The notes under the pieces: model-generated
Database searches by the model: none
The model's input: the letters and a program-made list of their open reading frames with translations, nothing else
Told to the model about the DNA's origin: nothing
Assembly: GCA_018644785.1 (NCBI GenBank)
Contig: JABGPV010000340.1
Span: 1-5,012 of the forward strand
Source: Deltaproteobacteria bacterium
GTDB lineage: Bacteria > Desulfobacterota > DSM-4660 > Desulfatiglandales > Desulfatiglandaceae
Direction: 5' to 3'
Length of the DNA: 5,012 nucleotides
Translations under genes and position numbers: made by a program
Part shown: positions 1-5,012 of the stretch, piece by piece
Layout: the number at the start of each line of letters is the position of its first letter
How positions within the stretch are numbered: the stretch's first letter is position 1

Positions 1-383
1 CTCGGTGCCATGTTGAAGGACTGGGAAGCCCCGTACATGAGATCGTTTATGACGATCCGCATCATGTGGGGGAACCCCTGGCCCCCGTATTCCGGGTCCC
101 GGGCCGCCGCGGTCCAGCCGGTTTCGCCGTACAGCTTAAAGGCCTCTTTGAATTCCGGGGGGCAACGGACCCGGCCTTCCTCAAAGACAACGCCCCATTG
201 CTCTCCCACTTCCTGCAGGGGGTCCACAACCCCCATGGTGAACTTGATGGCCTCCTGGACCAGCATATCCAGGGTGTCCTCATCCAGTTCGCGGTAGCGT
301 TCAAGGTCGCAGAGGGAACCGTAGTTGAGCTGGTCCTTCAAGATAAAGAAAAGATCTTTCTCATTAAATTTAAAATGACCCAT
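1..383 (-). CDS. Acyl-CoA dehydrogenase, N-terminal part (cut by left window edge)
   Basis: This is the first 127 codons of a flavin-dependent acyl-CoA dehydrogenase, which oxidises an acyl-CoA to the 2-enoyl-CoA and passes electrons to ETF. Reading the minus strand from the ATG at 383 gives an open frame to the window edge. The visible part is the helical N-terminal domain: an acidic helix at about residues 24-50, then VVDPLQEVG at 52-60, PPEFKEAF at 75-82, and the hallmark GWTAAARDPEYGGQGFP at 89-105. This pattern fits the long subfamily (about 590-600 aa) that includes DmdC and fatty acyl-CoA dehydrogenases, rather than the short-chain 380-aa type; that is family knowledge, since the FAD site and the catalytic glutamate lie outside the window. 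The start is fixed by an in-frame stop at 405-407 with no other start between. It is the last visible gene of the operon, 56 nt after dctM. The substrate is unknown. Confidence 0.9.
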   Translation of the reverse strand, partial: MGHFKFNEKDLFFILKDQLNYGSLCDLERYRELDEDTLDMLVQEAIKFTMGVVDPLQEVGEQWGVVFEEGRVRCPPEFKEAFKLYGETGWTAAARDPEYGGQGFPHMMRIVINDLMYGASQSFNMAP

Positions 384-394
384 GGTCGCTGCTT

Positions 395-399
395 CTCCT
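395..399 (-). promoter_or_regulatory. Ribosome binding site of the acyl-CoA dehydrogenase
   Basis: An AGGAG core lies 11 nt upstream of the ATG at 383. The spacing is slightly long, but this is the only purine-rich Shine-Dalgarno match before the only possible start in the frame. Confidence 0.6.
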
Positions 400-411
400 T
401 CATATTAGGTA

Positions 412-430
412 GCCAGGCCGAACGCCTGGC
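412..430 (-). other. Intercistronic hairpin between dctM and the acyl-CoA dehydrogenase
   Basis: GCCAGGC (412-418) and GCCTGGC (424-430) form a perfect 7-bp GC-rich stem around a 5-nt loop. The hairpin starts 10 nt after the dctM stop codon and ends 13 nt before the Shine-Dalgarno of the next gene. On the minus-strand transcript it is followed by UACCUAAUAUG, not a run of U, so it is a poor intrinsic terminator. It more likely protects the 3' end of the transporter message, marks a processing site, or attenuates partially. The role is inferred. Confidence 0.55.
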
Positions 431-439
431 ACGATCATA

Positions 440-1750
440 TTATCTCGTAATCATCTTGCTCGGGAGCCACATGGCGATCTCCGGGAAAATCATCACCAGC
501 GCAAGGCAGATGGCCTGGAGCACCACAAAGGGGAGGATGGAACGATAGATGTCCGTCATGCTGATGGATGGGGGCACCACCCCTTTCAGGATAAAGAGAT
601 TGAATCCGAAGGGGGGGGTCACGTAGGCCATTTCCATGTTGATCACAAACAGGATGCCGAACCAGAGGGGGTCGAACCCCAGGGCCGTGACGATGGGTAC
701 GAAAATGGGGGTGGTGAGCATGATAATTCCCGCAGGATCCAGAAACATGCCCAGGATGAAAAACACCATCTGCATGGAGATCAGGATCAGCCAGGGGGAT
801 ACTTCCAGGGCCAGGATGGTTTCCTTAATGAGATCCTGGATATCAGCATAGGCCAGAAAATGGGAAAAAGCAAGCGCCCCGATAATGATCCAGAATACCA
901 TGGCGTTGAGCTTCATGGTGTCCCACAGGGCGGTTTTCAGGTTCTCCCAGGTGAGTTTGCCGTATACCAGGGCGCACACGATGGCGCCGAAGGCTCCTAC
1001 GGCCGATGCTTCCGTGGGGGTGCACACGCCGCCGTAAATGACCCCCAGGACCAGAAATATCAGGAGGATGGGGAGAAACACCCCCCGCAGAACGATGACT
1101 TTCTCCTTGAAGGTGTATTTTTCCTGGACGGGGGGCGCCAGATCCCGGTTCATGAGGGTGCGAAAAAAGATGTACACGATAAATATGCTGCACAGGAGCA
1201 ATCCCGGTAGGATCCCGCCCATAAAGAGTTTGCCGATGGAGACCTCGGCCACGGCCCCGTACAGGATCATGATGATGGACGGGGGGATCAGGATTCCCAG
1301 GGCCCCGCCGGCGGCGATACTGCCGATGGCCAGGTTCTTGTGGTATCCCCGCTTCATCATGGAGGGGAGCGCGATGAGGCCCATGCTGATGGTGGCCACC
1401 GAACTGATCCCGGCCATGGCCGCAAACAGGGCGCAGATCACCACAGTGCCGATGGCCAGCCCGCCGGGGACCCGGCCCATCCAGCGATAGACCACCTCAT
1501 ACATCTGGTCCCCCATGCCGCTGAATTTGAGCATGTTGGCCATGAATACGAAAAGCGGAATGGCCAGGAGGAGAAAATTGGTGGATTCTCCATAGGCCGT
1601 GTTAAACATGAGGTAGAGGCCCTTAGACCCCCAGATGGTGTAGATGCCCACGGTGGCAATGCCGCACAGGGCAAAGGCGATGGGGACTCCCAGGCAGAGC
1701 AGGAAGACCAGTATGCCGAATACAAGAAGGGTCAAGGTCCAGACTTCCAC
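440..1750 (-). CDS. dctM: TRAP transporter large membrane subunit, DctM family
   Basis: This 436-residue protein is the translocation channel of a TRAP transporter. It moves the solute released by DctP across the inner membrane, driven by an ion (usually Na+) gradient. The chain is hydrophobic almost throughout, about a dozen membrane segments, and its length is normal for the family. Family signatures visible are AIPLFVFMANML at 63-74, the GISSVATISMGLIALPSMMKRGY block at 114-136, ALGILIPPSIIMILYG at 150-165, SIGKLFMGGILPG at 171-183, CTPTEASAVGAFGA at 243-256, GMFLDPAGIIMLTTPIF at 334-350, and the C-terminal NMEMAYVTPPFGFNLFI at 371-387. The start codon is GTG, 3 nt after the dctQ stop, with a GAGG motif 8 nt upstream lying inside the end of dctQ, so translation of the two is probably coupled. 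The transported substrate cannot be told from this subunit. The codons for the TPP motif create an 8-base G:C run at 611-618; the frame is intact. Confidence 0.97.
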   Translation of the reverse strand: MEVWTLTLLVFGILVFLLCLGVPIAFALCGIATVGIYTIWGSKGLYLMFNTAYGESTNFLLLAIPLFVFMANMLKFSGMGDQMYEVVYRWMGRVPGGLAIGTVVICALFAAMAGISSVATISMGLIALPSMMKRGYHKNLAIGSIAAGGALGILIPPSIIMILYGAVAEVSIGKLFMGGILPGLLLCSIFIVYIFFRTLMNRDLAPPVQEKYTFKEKVIVLRGVFLPILLIFLVLGVIYGGVCTPTEASAVGAFGAIVCALVYGKLTWENLKTALWDTMKLNAMVFWIIIGALAFSHFLAYADIQDLIKETILALEVSPWLILISMQMVFFILGMFLDPAGIIMLTTPIFVPIVTALGFDPLWFGILFVINMEMAYVTPPFGFNLFILKGVVPPSISMTDIYRSILPFVVLQAICLALVMIFPEIAMWLPSKMITR

Positions 1751-1753
1751 GGA

Positions 1754-2290
1754 TCAGGCCTCGCTTTCCTGGTCAGAACCCACATGGGGGCTCAAATCAG
1801 GACCATTTGTCAACAGATAGAGGGCCCTTATGGCGCGGACCAGGCCCTGAAGGCCCAGCAGCACACCCCCTATGGGGACCAGGACCATGGAGGGGAAAAG
1901 GGGCATTTCCAGAATGGACATGGAGCGCTTGTCATGGATGAAGGCATCGTAGCAGAGATCTCCCCCTTTCCACACCATGGCGATCACAAACACGGCGATC
2001 ATGAGAAAGGTGATGATATCCACCACGGCGCGGGTTCTGGGGCTGAAATTCCGATGGAAAATGTCCACCCGCACATGGCCGTCGTGCACTAGACAGAACC
2101 CGGCTCCCAGCATGACCACCCCCGTCAGGAGATACTGGCTGATCTCATTGGACCACCGGGTGGGAGCATTGAAGAAATAGCGGCTCACCACCTCATACAT
2201 GATGGCAAAAACCAGCAGCAGAATGAGAAAGGCGAAAATCTTCCCGACCCAGGTATTCAGCTTGTCAACGAAATTTAAAAATTTCTTCAT
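1754..2290 (-). CDS. dctQ: TRAP transporter small membrane subunit, DctQ family
   Basis: This 178-residue inner-membrane protein is the small TRAP subunit, which pairs with DctM and helps form the docking surface for the loaded binding protein. Four membrane segments are visible at about residues 15-34, 50-68, 89-108 and 131-153. The family pattern is clear: YEVVSRYFFNAPTRWSNEISQYL at 32-54 followed by LGAGFCLVHDGHVRVDIFHR at 61-80, where the tryptophan, the glutamate and the HVRVD motif are the typical conserved points. Length is normal. I chose the ATG at 2290, giving an MKKFLNFVDKL start typical of the family, with an AGGGA 7 nt upstream. A GTG at 2317 would add nine residues and has a better-looking GGAG 7 nt before it, but both that GTG and its GGAG are buried in a strong predicted hairpin (2312-2335). 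It follows dctP by 68 nt, the widest gap in the cluster. Confidence 0.94.
   Translation of the reverse strand: MKKFLNFVDKLNTWVGKIFAFLILLLVFAIMYEVVSRYFFNAPTRWSNEISQYLLTGVVMLGAGFCLVHDGHVRVDIFHRNFSPRTRAVVDIITFLMIAVFVIAMVWKGGDLCYDAFIHDKRSMSILEMPLFPSMVLVPIGGVLLGLQGLVRAIRALYLLTNGPDLSPHVGSDQESEA
1759..1762 (-). promoter_or_regulatory. Ribosome binding site of dctM, inside the dctQ coding end
   Basis: GAGG sits 8 nt before the GTG at 1750 and within the last codons of dctQ. It supports the GTG start and implies that ribosomes finishing dctQ begin dctM directly. Confidence 0.6.
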
Positions 2291-2296
2291 GATTAT

Positions 2297-2310
2297 GTCC
2301 CTGTTGGGAC
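2297..2310 (-). other. Small hairpin just upstream of dctQ
   Basis: On the transcript, GUCCC (2310-2306) pairs with GGGAC (2301-2297) around an AACA tetraloop. It ends 6 nt before the dctQ ATG and overlaps the purine-rich AGGGA that would act as its Shine-Dalgarno, so it could damp dctQ translation. It is only 5 bp and may be chance, but it sits directly against the larger hairpin at 2312-2335. Confidence 0.4.
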
Positions 2311-2311
2311 C

Positions 2312-2335
2312 GGCCACCGGAAATCTCCGGCGGCC
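2312..2335 (-). other. Strong intercistronic hairpin between dctP and dctQ
   Basis: On the minus-strand transcript GGCCGCCGG (2335-2327) pairs with CCGGUGGCC (2320-2312) around the loop AGAUUU. This is a 9-bp stem in which the fifth pair is G-U. On the plus strand the same position is an A/C mismatch, so the structure is complete only in the RNA of the operon strand. It is not followed by a U-tract. Known parallels (for example malE-malF) place such hairpins after a binding-protein gene to protect its mRNA, giving more binding protein than membrane subunits; that role here is inferred. Confidence 0.6.
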
Positions 2336-2358
2336 CTATCCCGATTAAATCTGACGGG

Positions 2359-3375
2359 TTAGTCCAGACTGACCCCTTTTTCTTTCATGTAAGCCTTGAG
2401 GCTTTTGACCATCTTCCCGGTGAGCGCGTTTTTCTTCGCCAGCTTGTTCCACAGGGGAAGGGTGGCTTTTCTGAACCCTTCCAGTTCCTTGGGATCCAGG
2501 TCAATGATGGTGACATTTTTCTCTTTACAGGTCTTGTAGGCCCCTTCGTCCCATTGGGGACTCAGTTCCACCGTCCTCAGAAAAGACTCCCATCCGGCCT
2601 TGTCGATGGCGGTCTGGTATTCTTTTGGCAGGGCGTTATAGACGCTGTCGTTGATCAGAAGTTCGATAATTCCCGGGGTGTGAAACGCCGGGCGGACAAT
2701 ATATTTGCACACTTCATAGAATTTATATTTTCCCACCGTGTAGAAGGGGTAATCGGTCCCTTCAACGGTTCCCCGCTTCAGCGCCATGTACTGTTCGGCA
2801 CCGGCAATGGAGACCGGTGCGGCGCCCAGGGCATCCACGATCTTGGCTTCCATGCCCACGGCGCGGATTTTCCGGCCTTTCAGGTCGGCCACGTTATGGA
2901 CGGGGAATTTGGTGATCAATCCCATGGATGCCACACACAGGGGGGCAATGTAGCGGACCCCGTGTTTCTTTGTGGCTTCGCGCATGAATCCAAGCCAACC
3001 GTGTTTTTCGTACATTTCCTGGGCTTCTTTGGGATTCGCCCACCCGAATGGGAGCCACTCGCAGTTCACTTCGGGGACATAACCGGCAAAGTAGAGCATG
3101 CTGCCGGAATAGGCATCGATCATCCCCTTGCCGAGGGCGTCAAACGCTTCCTTGGTTTTCACCAGCTGGCCGGGCCAGAACACCTTGATTTTCACATTTC
3201 CGTCGGTCAGTTCCGAGACCCTTTTGGCGAAGAACTTGGTGGTCTGGCCCATGTAGGCCTTCTCGGGATAGACACACTGGAGATTCAGTTTGTACGTCTT
3301 GGCCATAACGAGCCCAGGGCACAGGAAAATCAAACTTACCATGAGTACCAGTCCACACATCATTACCTTTTTCAT
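2359..3375 (-). CDS. dctP: TRAP transporter periplasmic substrate-binding protein, DctP family
   Basis: This 338-residue protein is the extracytoplasmic receptor of the TRAP system: it binds an organic acid in the periplasm and delivers it to DctQM. Residues 1-25 are a Sec signal peptide with a lysine pair (2-3), a hydrophobic core at about 5-22 and a probable cleavage after VMA at 23-25. The Cys at 19 lacks a proper lipobox, so a lipoprotein is unlikely. The mature part shows the family layout: KTYKLNLQCVYPE at 26-38, FFAKRVSELTDGNVKIKVFW at 48-67, and the core ADLKGRKIRAVG at 163-174. In this family the arginine of that motif (R171 here) usually forms the salt bridge with the ligand carboxylate. 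The segment ALKRGTVEGTDYPFYTVGKYKFYEV at 198-222 is also typical. Length is normal. An excellent Shine-Dalgarno 5 nt upstream suggests high translation, as expected for a binding protein. Its location next to a CoA ligase suggests a carboxylate destined for CoA activation; the exact ligand is unknown. Confidence 0.96.
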   Translation of the reverse strand: MKKVMMCGLVLMVSLIFLCPGLVMAKTYKLNLQCVYPEKAYMGQTTKFFAKRVSELTDGNVKIKVFWPGQLVKTKEAFDALGKGMIDAYSGSMLYFAGYVPEVNCEWLPFGWANPKEAQEMYEKHGWLGFMREATKKHGVRYIAPLCVASMGLITKFPVHNVADLKGRKIRAVGMEAKIVDALGAAPVSIAGAEQYMALKRGTVEGTDYPFYTVGKYKFYEVCKYIVRPAFHTPGIIELLINDSVYNALPKEYQTAIDKAGWESFLRTVELSPQWDEGAYKTCKEKNVTIIDLDPKELEGFRKATLPLWNKLAKKNALTGKMVKSLKAYMKEKGVSLD

Positions 3376-3380
3376 TGTTT

Positions 3381-3388
3381 CCTCCTTT
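3381..3388 (-). promoter_or_regulatory. Strong ribosome binding site of dctP
   Basis: AAAGGAGG lies 5 nt before the dctP ATG, within the 16-nt gap after the ligase stop. It is the best Shine-Dalgarno match in the window and agrees with the need for abundant binding protein. Confidence 0.8.
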
Positions 3389-3391
3389 GGA

Positions 3392-4906
3392 TTAAATGGC
3401 TGTTTGGTGTTGCTTTCTCAATTCCCTTTTCAAAACTTTTCCCGTGTGGCTTTTGGGCAGATCATCCACAATCCGGATCACACGGGGGTACTTGTAGGGG
3501 GCCACCTGCTCCTTCACGAAAAGGCGGATGTCGTCGCCGCTGATCTCGGAACCCGCCTTCAACACAACATCCGCGGCCACCTCTTCCCCCAAATCCGGGT
3601 GGGGGATACCGTAGACCGCCGCTTCCACCACGGCCGGGTGCTCATAGAGCAGTTCCTCTATTTCACGGGGATAGATATTGTATCCTCCCCGGATGACCAT
3701 ATCTTTTATCCGGTCCACGATGTAGATGTAACCTTCATTGTCCATGCGGGCCAGATCCCCCGTATGGAGCCATCCCTCAACAATGGCCTCGGCCGTTTCC
3801 ACGGGCCGATTCAGGTACCCTTTCATGACGCCGGGACCCCTCACAATGAGTTCCCCCACCTGGTCGGTGGGAGTGTCATTTCCCGTATTATCCACGATGC
3901 GCGCCTCAAAACCCGGAATGGGAACCCCGATGGACCCCGCCTTGGTTTTCTTCCCGAAGGGATTTTCGATGCACACGGGGGAGCACTCGCTCAGCCCGTA
4001 ACCTTCGTAAATTTTTGCTTTGAACTGCCTTTCGAACCGGCGGAGGATCTCCACGGGAAGGGACGATCCTCCCGAGACACAGAAGCTGATGGAGGATCGG
4101 ACCGGGCCTTCATCATCCTTTGCGTGAATAAGACGGTTCAGCATGGTCGGCACCGCGAACAGAAGGGTGCGCCCCCCTCCTTCGATGAGTTCCATGACCG
4201 GTTCGGGGTCAAACTGCCGGAATAGGTGCAGGGTCAGTCCCAGATAGATGGAGGCATTGAGGGCGCTGGTCTGGCCGTATATGTGGTAGAGGGGCAAAAC
4301 GCCTATGACCACGTCATCCGGCGAGGTGACCCGCATGTCCGCCACGGTCATGGCGTTGCTGGCCAGGTTTTTGTGGGTCAGCATGGCCCCTTTGGCCAGC
4401 CCCGTGGTGCCTGAGGTGTAGATGACGGCGGCGGTGTCCCGGTCGCCGGTTGTACCGACGGAAAAGGTTTCGGGCCCCTTCACCGTTTCAAAGGGAACAA
4501 ACCCGGAACCCGCTTCAACCCCCGATGCCACGCGGATTTTGAGGTCGGAAAGATCGGCCAGTATTTTCCCCGGTTCCTCCAGGAAGGGGGCCATGCCGAT
4601 GAACCCGCGGGCCCCCGAGTCCCTGAAAATGTGCGACAGTTCGTGTTGTTTGTAGAGAAAGTTCACGGGGACAATGACCACCCCCATCCGGGCGAGGGCA
4701 TAATAGGCCGTGACGAACTCGAGGCTCGACTGCATCATGAGGATGCATGCGTCTCCCGTTTCGAGTCCCAGGGATGTGAGACCGCCGGCGAGCACGTTGA
4801 CCTTTCGGTTCAGTTCCCGGTAAGTGATCTCTTCCCCTTCAAACCGGATGGCAACCCGGTTCGGGATTCGCTCTGCCGTATTTTCGAGAAGGTTGGAAAG
4901 GTTCAT
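3392..4906 (-). CDS. AMP-forming acyl-CoA ligase (fatty-acid-type, FadD-like)
   Basis: This 504-residue cytoplasmic enzyme of the ANL superfamily activates a carboxylic acid with ATP to an acyl-adenylate, then forms the acyl-CoA. All core motifs are present: the P-loop YTSGTTGLAKG at 163-173, LPLYHIYGQ at 204-212, YEGYGLSE at 300-307, GWLHTGDLA at 378-386, the hinge region DRIKDMVIRGGYNIYPREIE at 398-417, and PKSHTGKVLKREL at 484-496, whose K490 is the expected adenylation lysine. Nothing is truncated, so the enzyme looks active. I chose the ATG at 4906, which begins MNLSNLLENTAERIPNRVAI, the usual family start, with GAGG 8 nt upstream. Starts at 4954 and 4945 are open but would overlap the preceding gene by up to 38 nt and add a hydrophilic tail not usual in the family. 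Long-chain, dicarboxylic, aromatic and methylthiopropionate ligases share these motifs, so the substrate is not assigned. It lies between a beta-oxidation dehydrogenase and a transporter, so it probably activates the imported acid. Confidence 0.95.
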   Translation of the reverse strand: MNLSNLLENTAERIPNRVAIRFEGEEITYRELNRKVNVLAGGLTSLGLETGDACILMMQSSLEFVTAYYALARMGVVIVPVNFLYKQHELSHIFRDSGARGFIGMAPFLEEPGKILADLSDLKIRVASGVEAGSGFVPFETVKGPETFSVGTTGDRDTAAVIYTSGTTGLAKGAMLTHKNLASNAMTVADMRVTSPDDVVIGVLPLYHIYGQTSALNASIYLGLTLHLFRQFDPEPVMELIEGGGRTLLFAVPTMLNRLIHAKDDEGPVRSSISFCVSGGSSLPVEILRRFERQFKAKIYEGYGLSECSPVCIENPFGKKTKAGSIGVPIPGFEARIVDNTGNDTPTDQVGELIVRGPGVMKGYLNRPVETAEAIVEGWLHTGDLARMDNEGYIYIVDRIKDMVIRGGYNIYPREIEELLYEHPAVVEAAVYGIPHPDLGEEVAADVVLKAGSEISGDDIRLFVKEQVAPYKYPRVIRIVDDLPKSHTGKVLKRELRKQHQTAI

Positions 4907-4914
4907 GGGTTTTG

Positions 4915-4919
4915 CCTCA
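4915..4919 (-). promoter_or_regulatory. Ribosome binding site of the CoA ligase, overlapping the upstream stop codon
   Basis: TGAGG, with the GAGG core at 4915-4918, is 8 nt before the ATG at 4906 and shares bases with the TGA of the 3-hydroxyacyl-CoA dehydrogenase. This favours the 4906 start and suggests translational coupling of the two genes. Confidence 0.6.
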
Positions 4920-5012
4920 GTCCTTTTTTCGGGTGCCGTCTTCATTGTATTCATACCACCCCTTACCGGTCTTGCGGCCCAGCTGCCCCGCCGTCACCTT
5001 TTTCCTCAGGAG
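4917..5012 (-). CDS. 3-hydroxyacyl-CoA dehydrogenase, C-terminal end (cut by right window edge)
   Basis: Only the last 31 codons and the TGA stop are in the window. The frame reads LLRKKVTAGQLGRKTG and then KGWYEYNEDGTRKKD. The sequence G-x-LGRKTGKG-[FWY]-Y-x-Y is the well-known end of the C-terminal domain of NAD-dependent 3-hydroxyacyl-CoA (3-hydroxybutyryl-CoA) dehydrogenases, which oxidise the 3-hydroxyacyl-CoA intermediate of beta-oxidation. The NAD-binding domain and catalytic His/Glu lie outside, so chain-length preference, and whether it is a stand-alone enzyme or the end of a fusion with enoyl-CoA hydratase, cannot be seen. The ligase gene begins 10 nt downstream, consistent with one operon. 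Confidence 0.88.
   Translation of the reverse strand, partial: LLRKKVTAGQLGRKTGKGWYEYNEDGTRKKD

Noticed and set aside
362..377. AT-rich near-palindrome at the start of the acyl-CoA dehydrogenase gene
   Set aside because: It codes for the first residues of the protein (HFKFN region) and has an indel in its symmetry. AT-rich 5' coding ends are common and keep the start site unstructured, so it is not a convincing operator.
66..548. A 160-codon plus-strand frame and an 80-codon minus-strand frame (62-304) over the left-end gene
   Set aside because: Both are shadows of the acyl-CoA dehydrogenase frame that starts at 383 on the minus strand, which has the diagnostic PEYGGQGFP motif and is simply cut by the window edge.
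1340..2092. A 250-codon open frame on the plus strand across dctM and dctQ
   Set aside because: Its sequence is rich in His, Gly, Asp and Gln, as expected when membrane-protein codons are read backwards. It spans the dctQ-dctM junction and has no plausible start signal or fold.
2297..2335. Rho-independent terminator after dctP
   Set aside because: The stems are strong but no U-tract follows on the minus transcript, and dctQ and dctM must be expressed from the same message, so a full terminator is unlikely.
2554..3543. A 329-codon open frame on the plus strand, opposite dctP and running into the end of the ligase gene
   Set aside because: It is antisense to a clear TRAP binding protein and crosses a gene boundary, shows no recognisable domain, and has a His/Gly/Phe-rich composition typical of the reverse complement of biased codons.
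3290..4225. A 311-codon open frame on the plus strand, opposite the CoA ligase
   Set aside because: It overlaps a complete ligase with all its motifs on the other strand, has no motif of its own, and also overlaps another spurious frame.

Overview
The window holds one leftward (minus-strand) gene cluster with no rightward gene that I can support. In transcription order (right to left) it reads: the last 31 codons of a 3-hydroxyacyl-CoA dehydrogenase; an AMP-forming acyl-CoA ligase; the three parts of a TRAP-type solute transporter (substrate-binding protein DctP, small membrane subunit DctQ, large membrane subunit DctM); and the first 127 codons of an acyl-CoA dehydrogenase, which runs off the left edge. 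Gaps between genes are 10, 16, 68, 3 and 56 nt, and every gene has its own start signal, so the six genes look like a single operon. Both outer genes are cut by the window edge.

The genes fit one pathway. DctP would capture an organic acid in the periplasm, and DctQ/DctM would import it using an ion gradient. The ligase would activate it to an acyl-CoA, and the two dehydrogenases would carry out the first and third steps of beta-oxidation. The enoyl-CoA hydratase, thiolase and electron-transfer flavoprotein needed to complete the route are not in the window. The substrate cannot be read from the sequence: fatty, aromatic, dicarboxylic or sulfur-containing acids are all possible.

The sequence is moderately GC-rich, and the SBP-dependent transporter implies a Gram-negative type of cell with a periplasm. 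TRAP genes mixed with acyl-CoA catabolism are common in Desulfobacterota (sulfate reducers, syntrophs) and other Proteobacteria. I favour a desulfobacterial anaerobe by general resemblance, but this is inference.

The non-coding DNA is short but not featureless. The 68-nt dctP-dctQ gap carries two adjacent hairpins, one of which pairs fully only in the minus-strand transcript because of a G-U pair. The 56-nt gap after dctM carries a perfect 7-bp stem. Neither has a clear U-tract, so they look more like mRNA stability or expression-ratio elements than terminators. I see no promoter, tRNA, mobile element, CRISPR array or convincing new type of system here.
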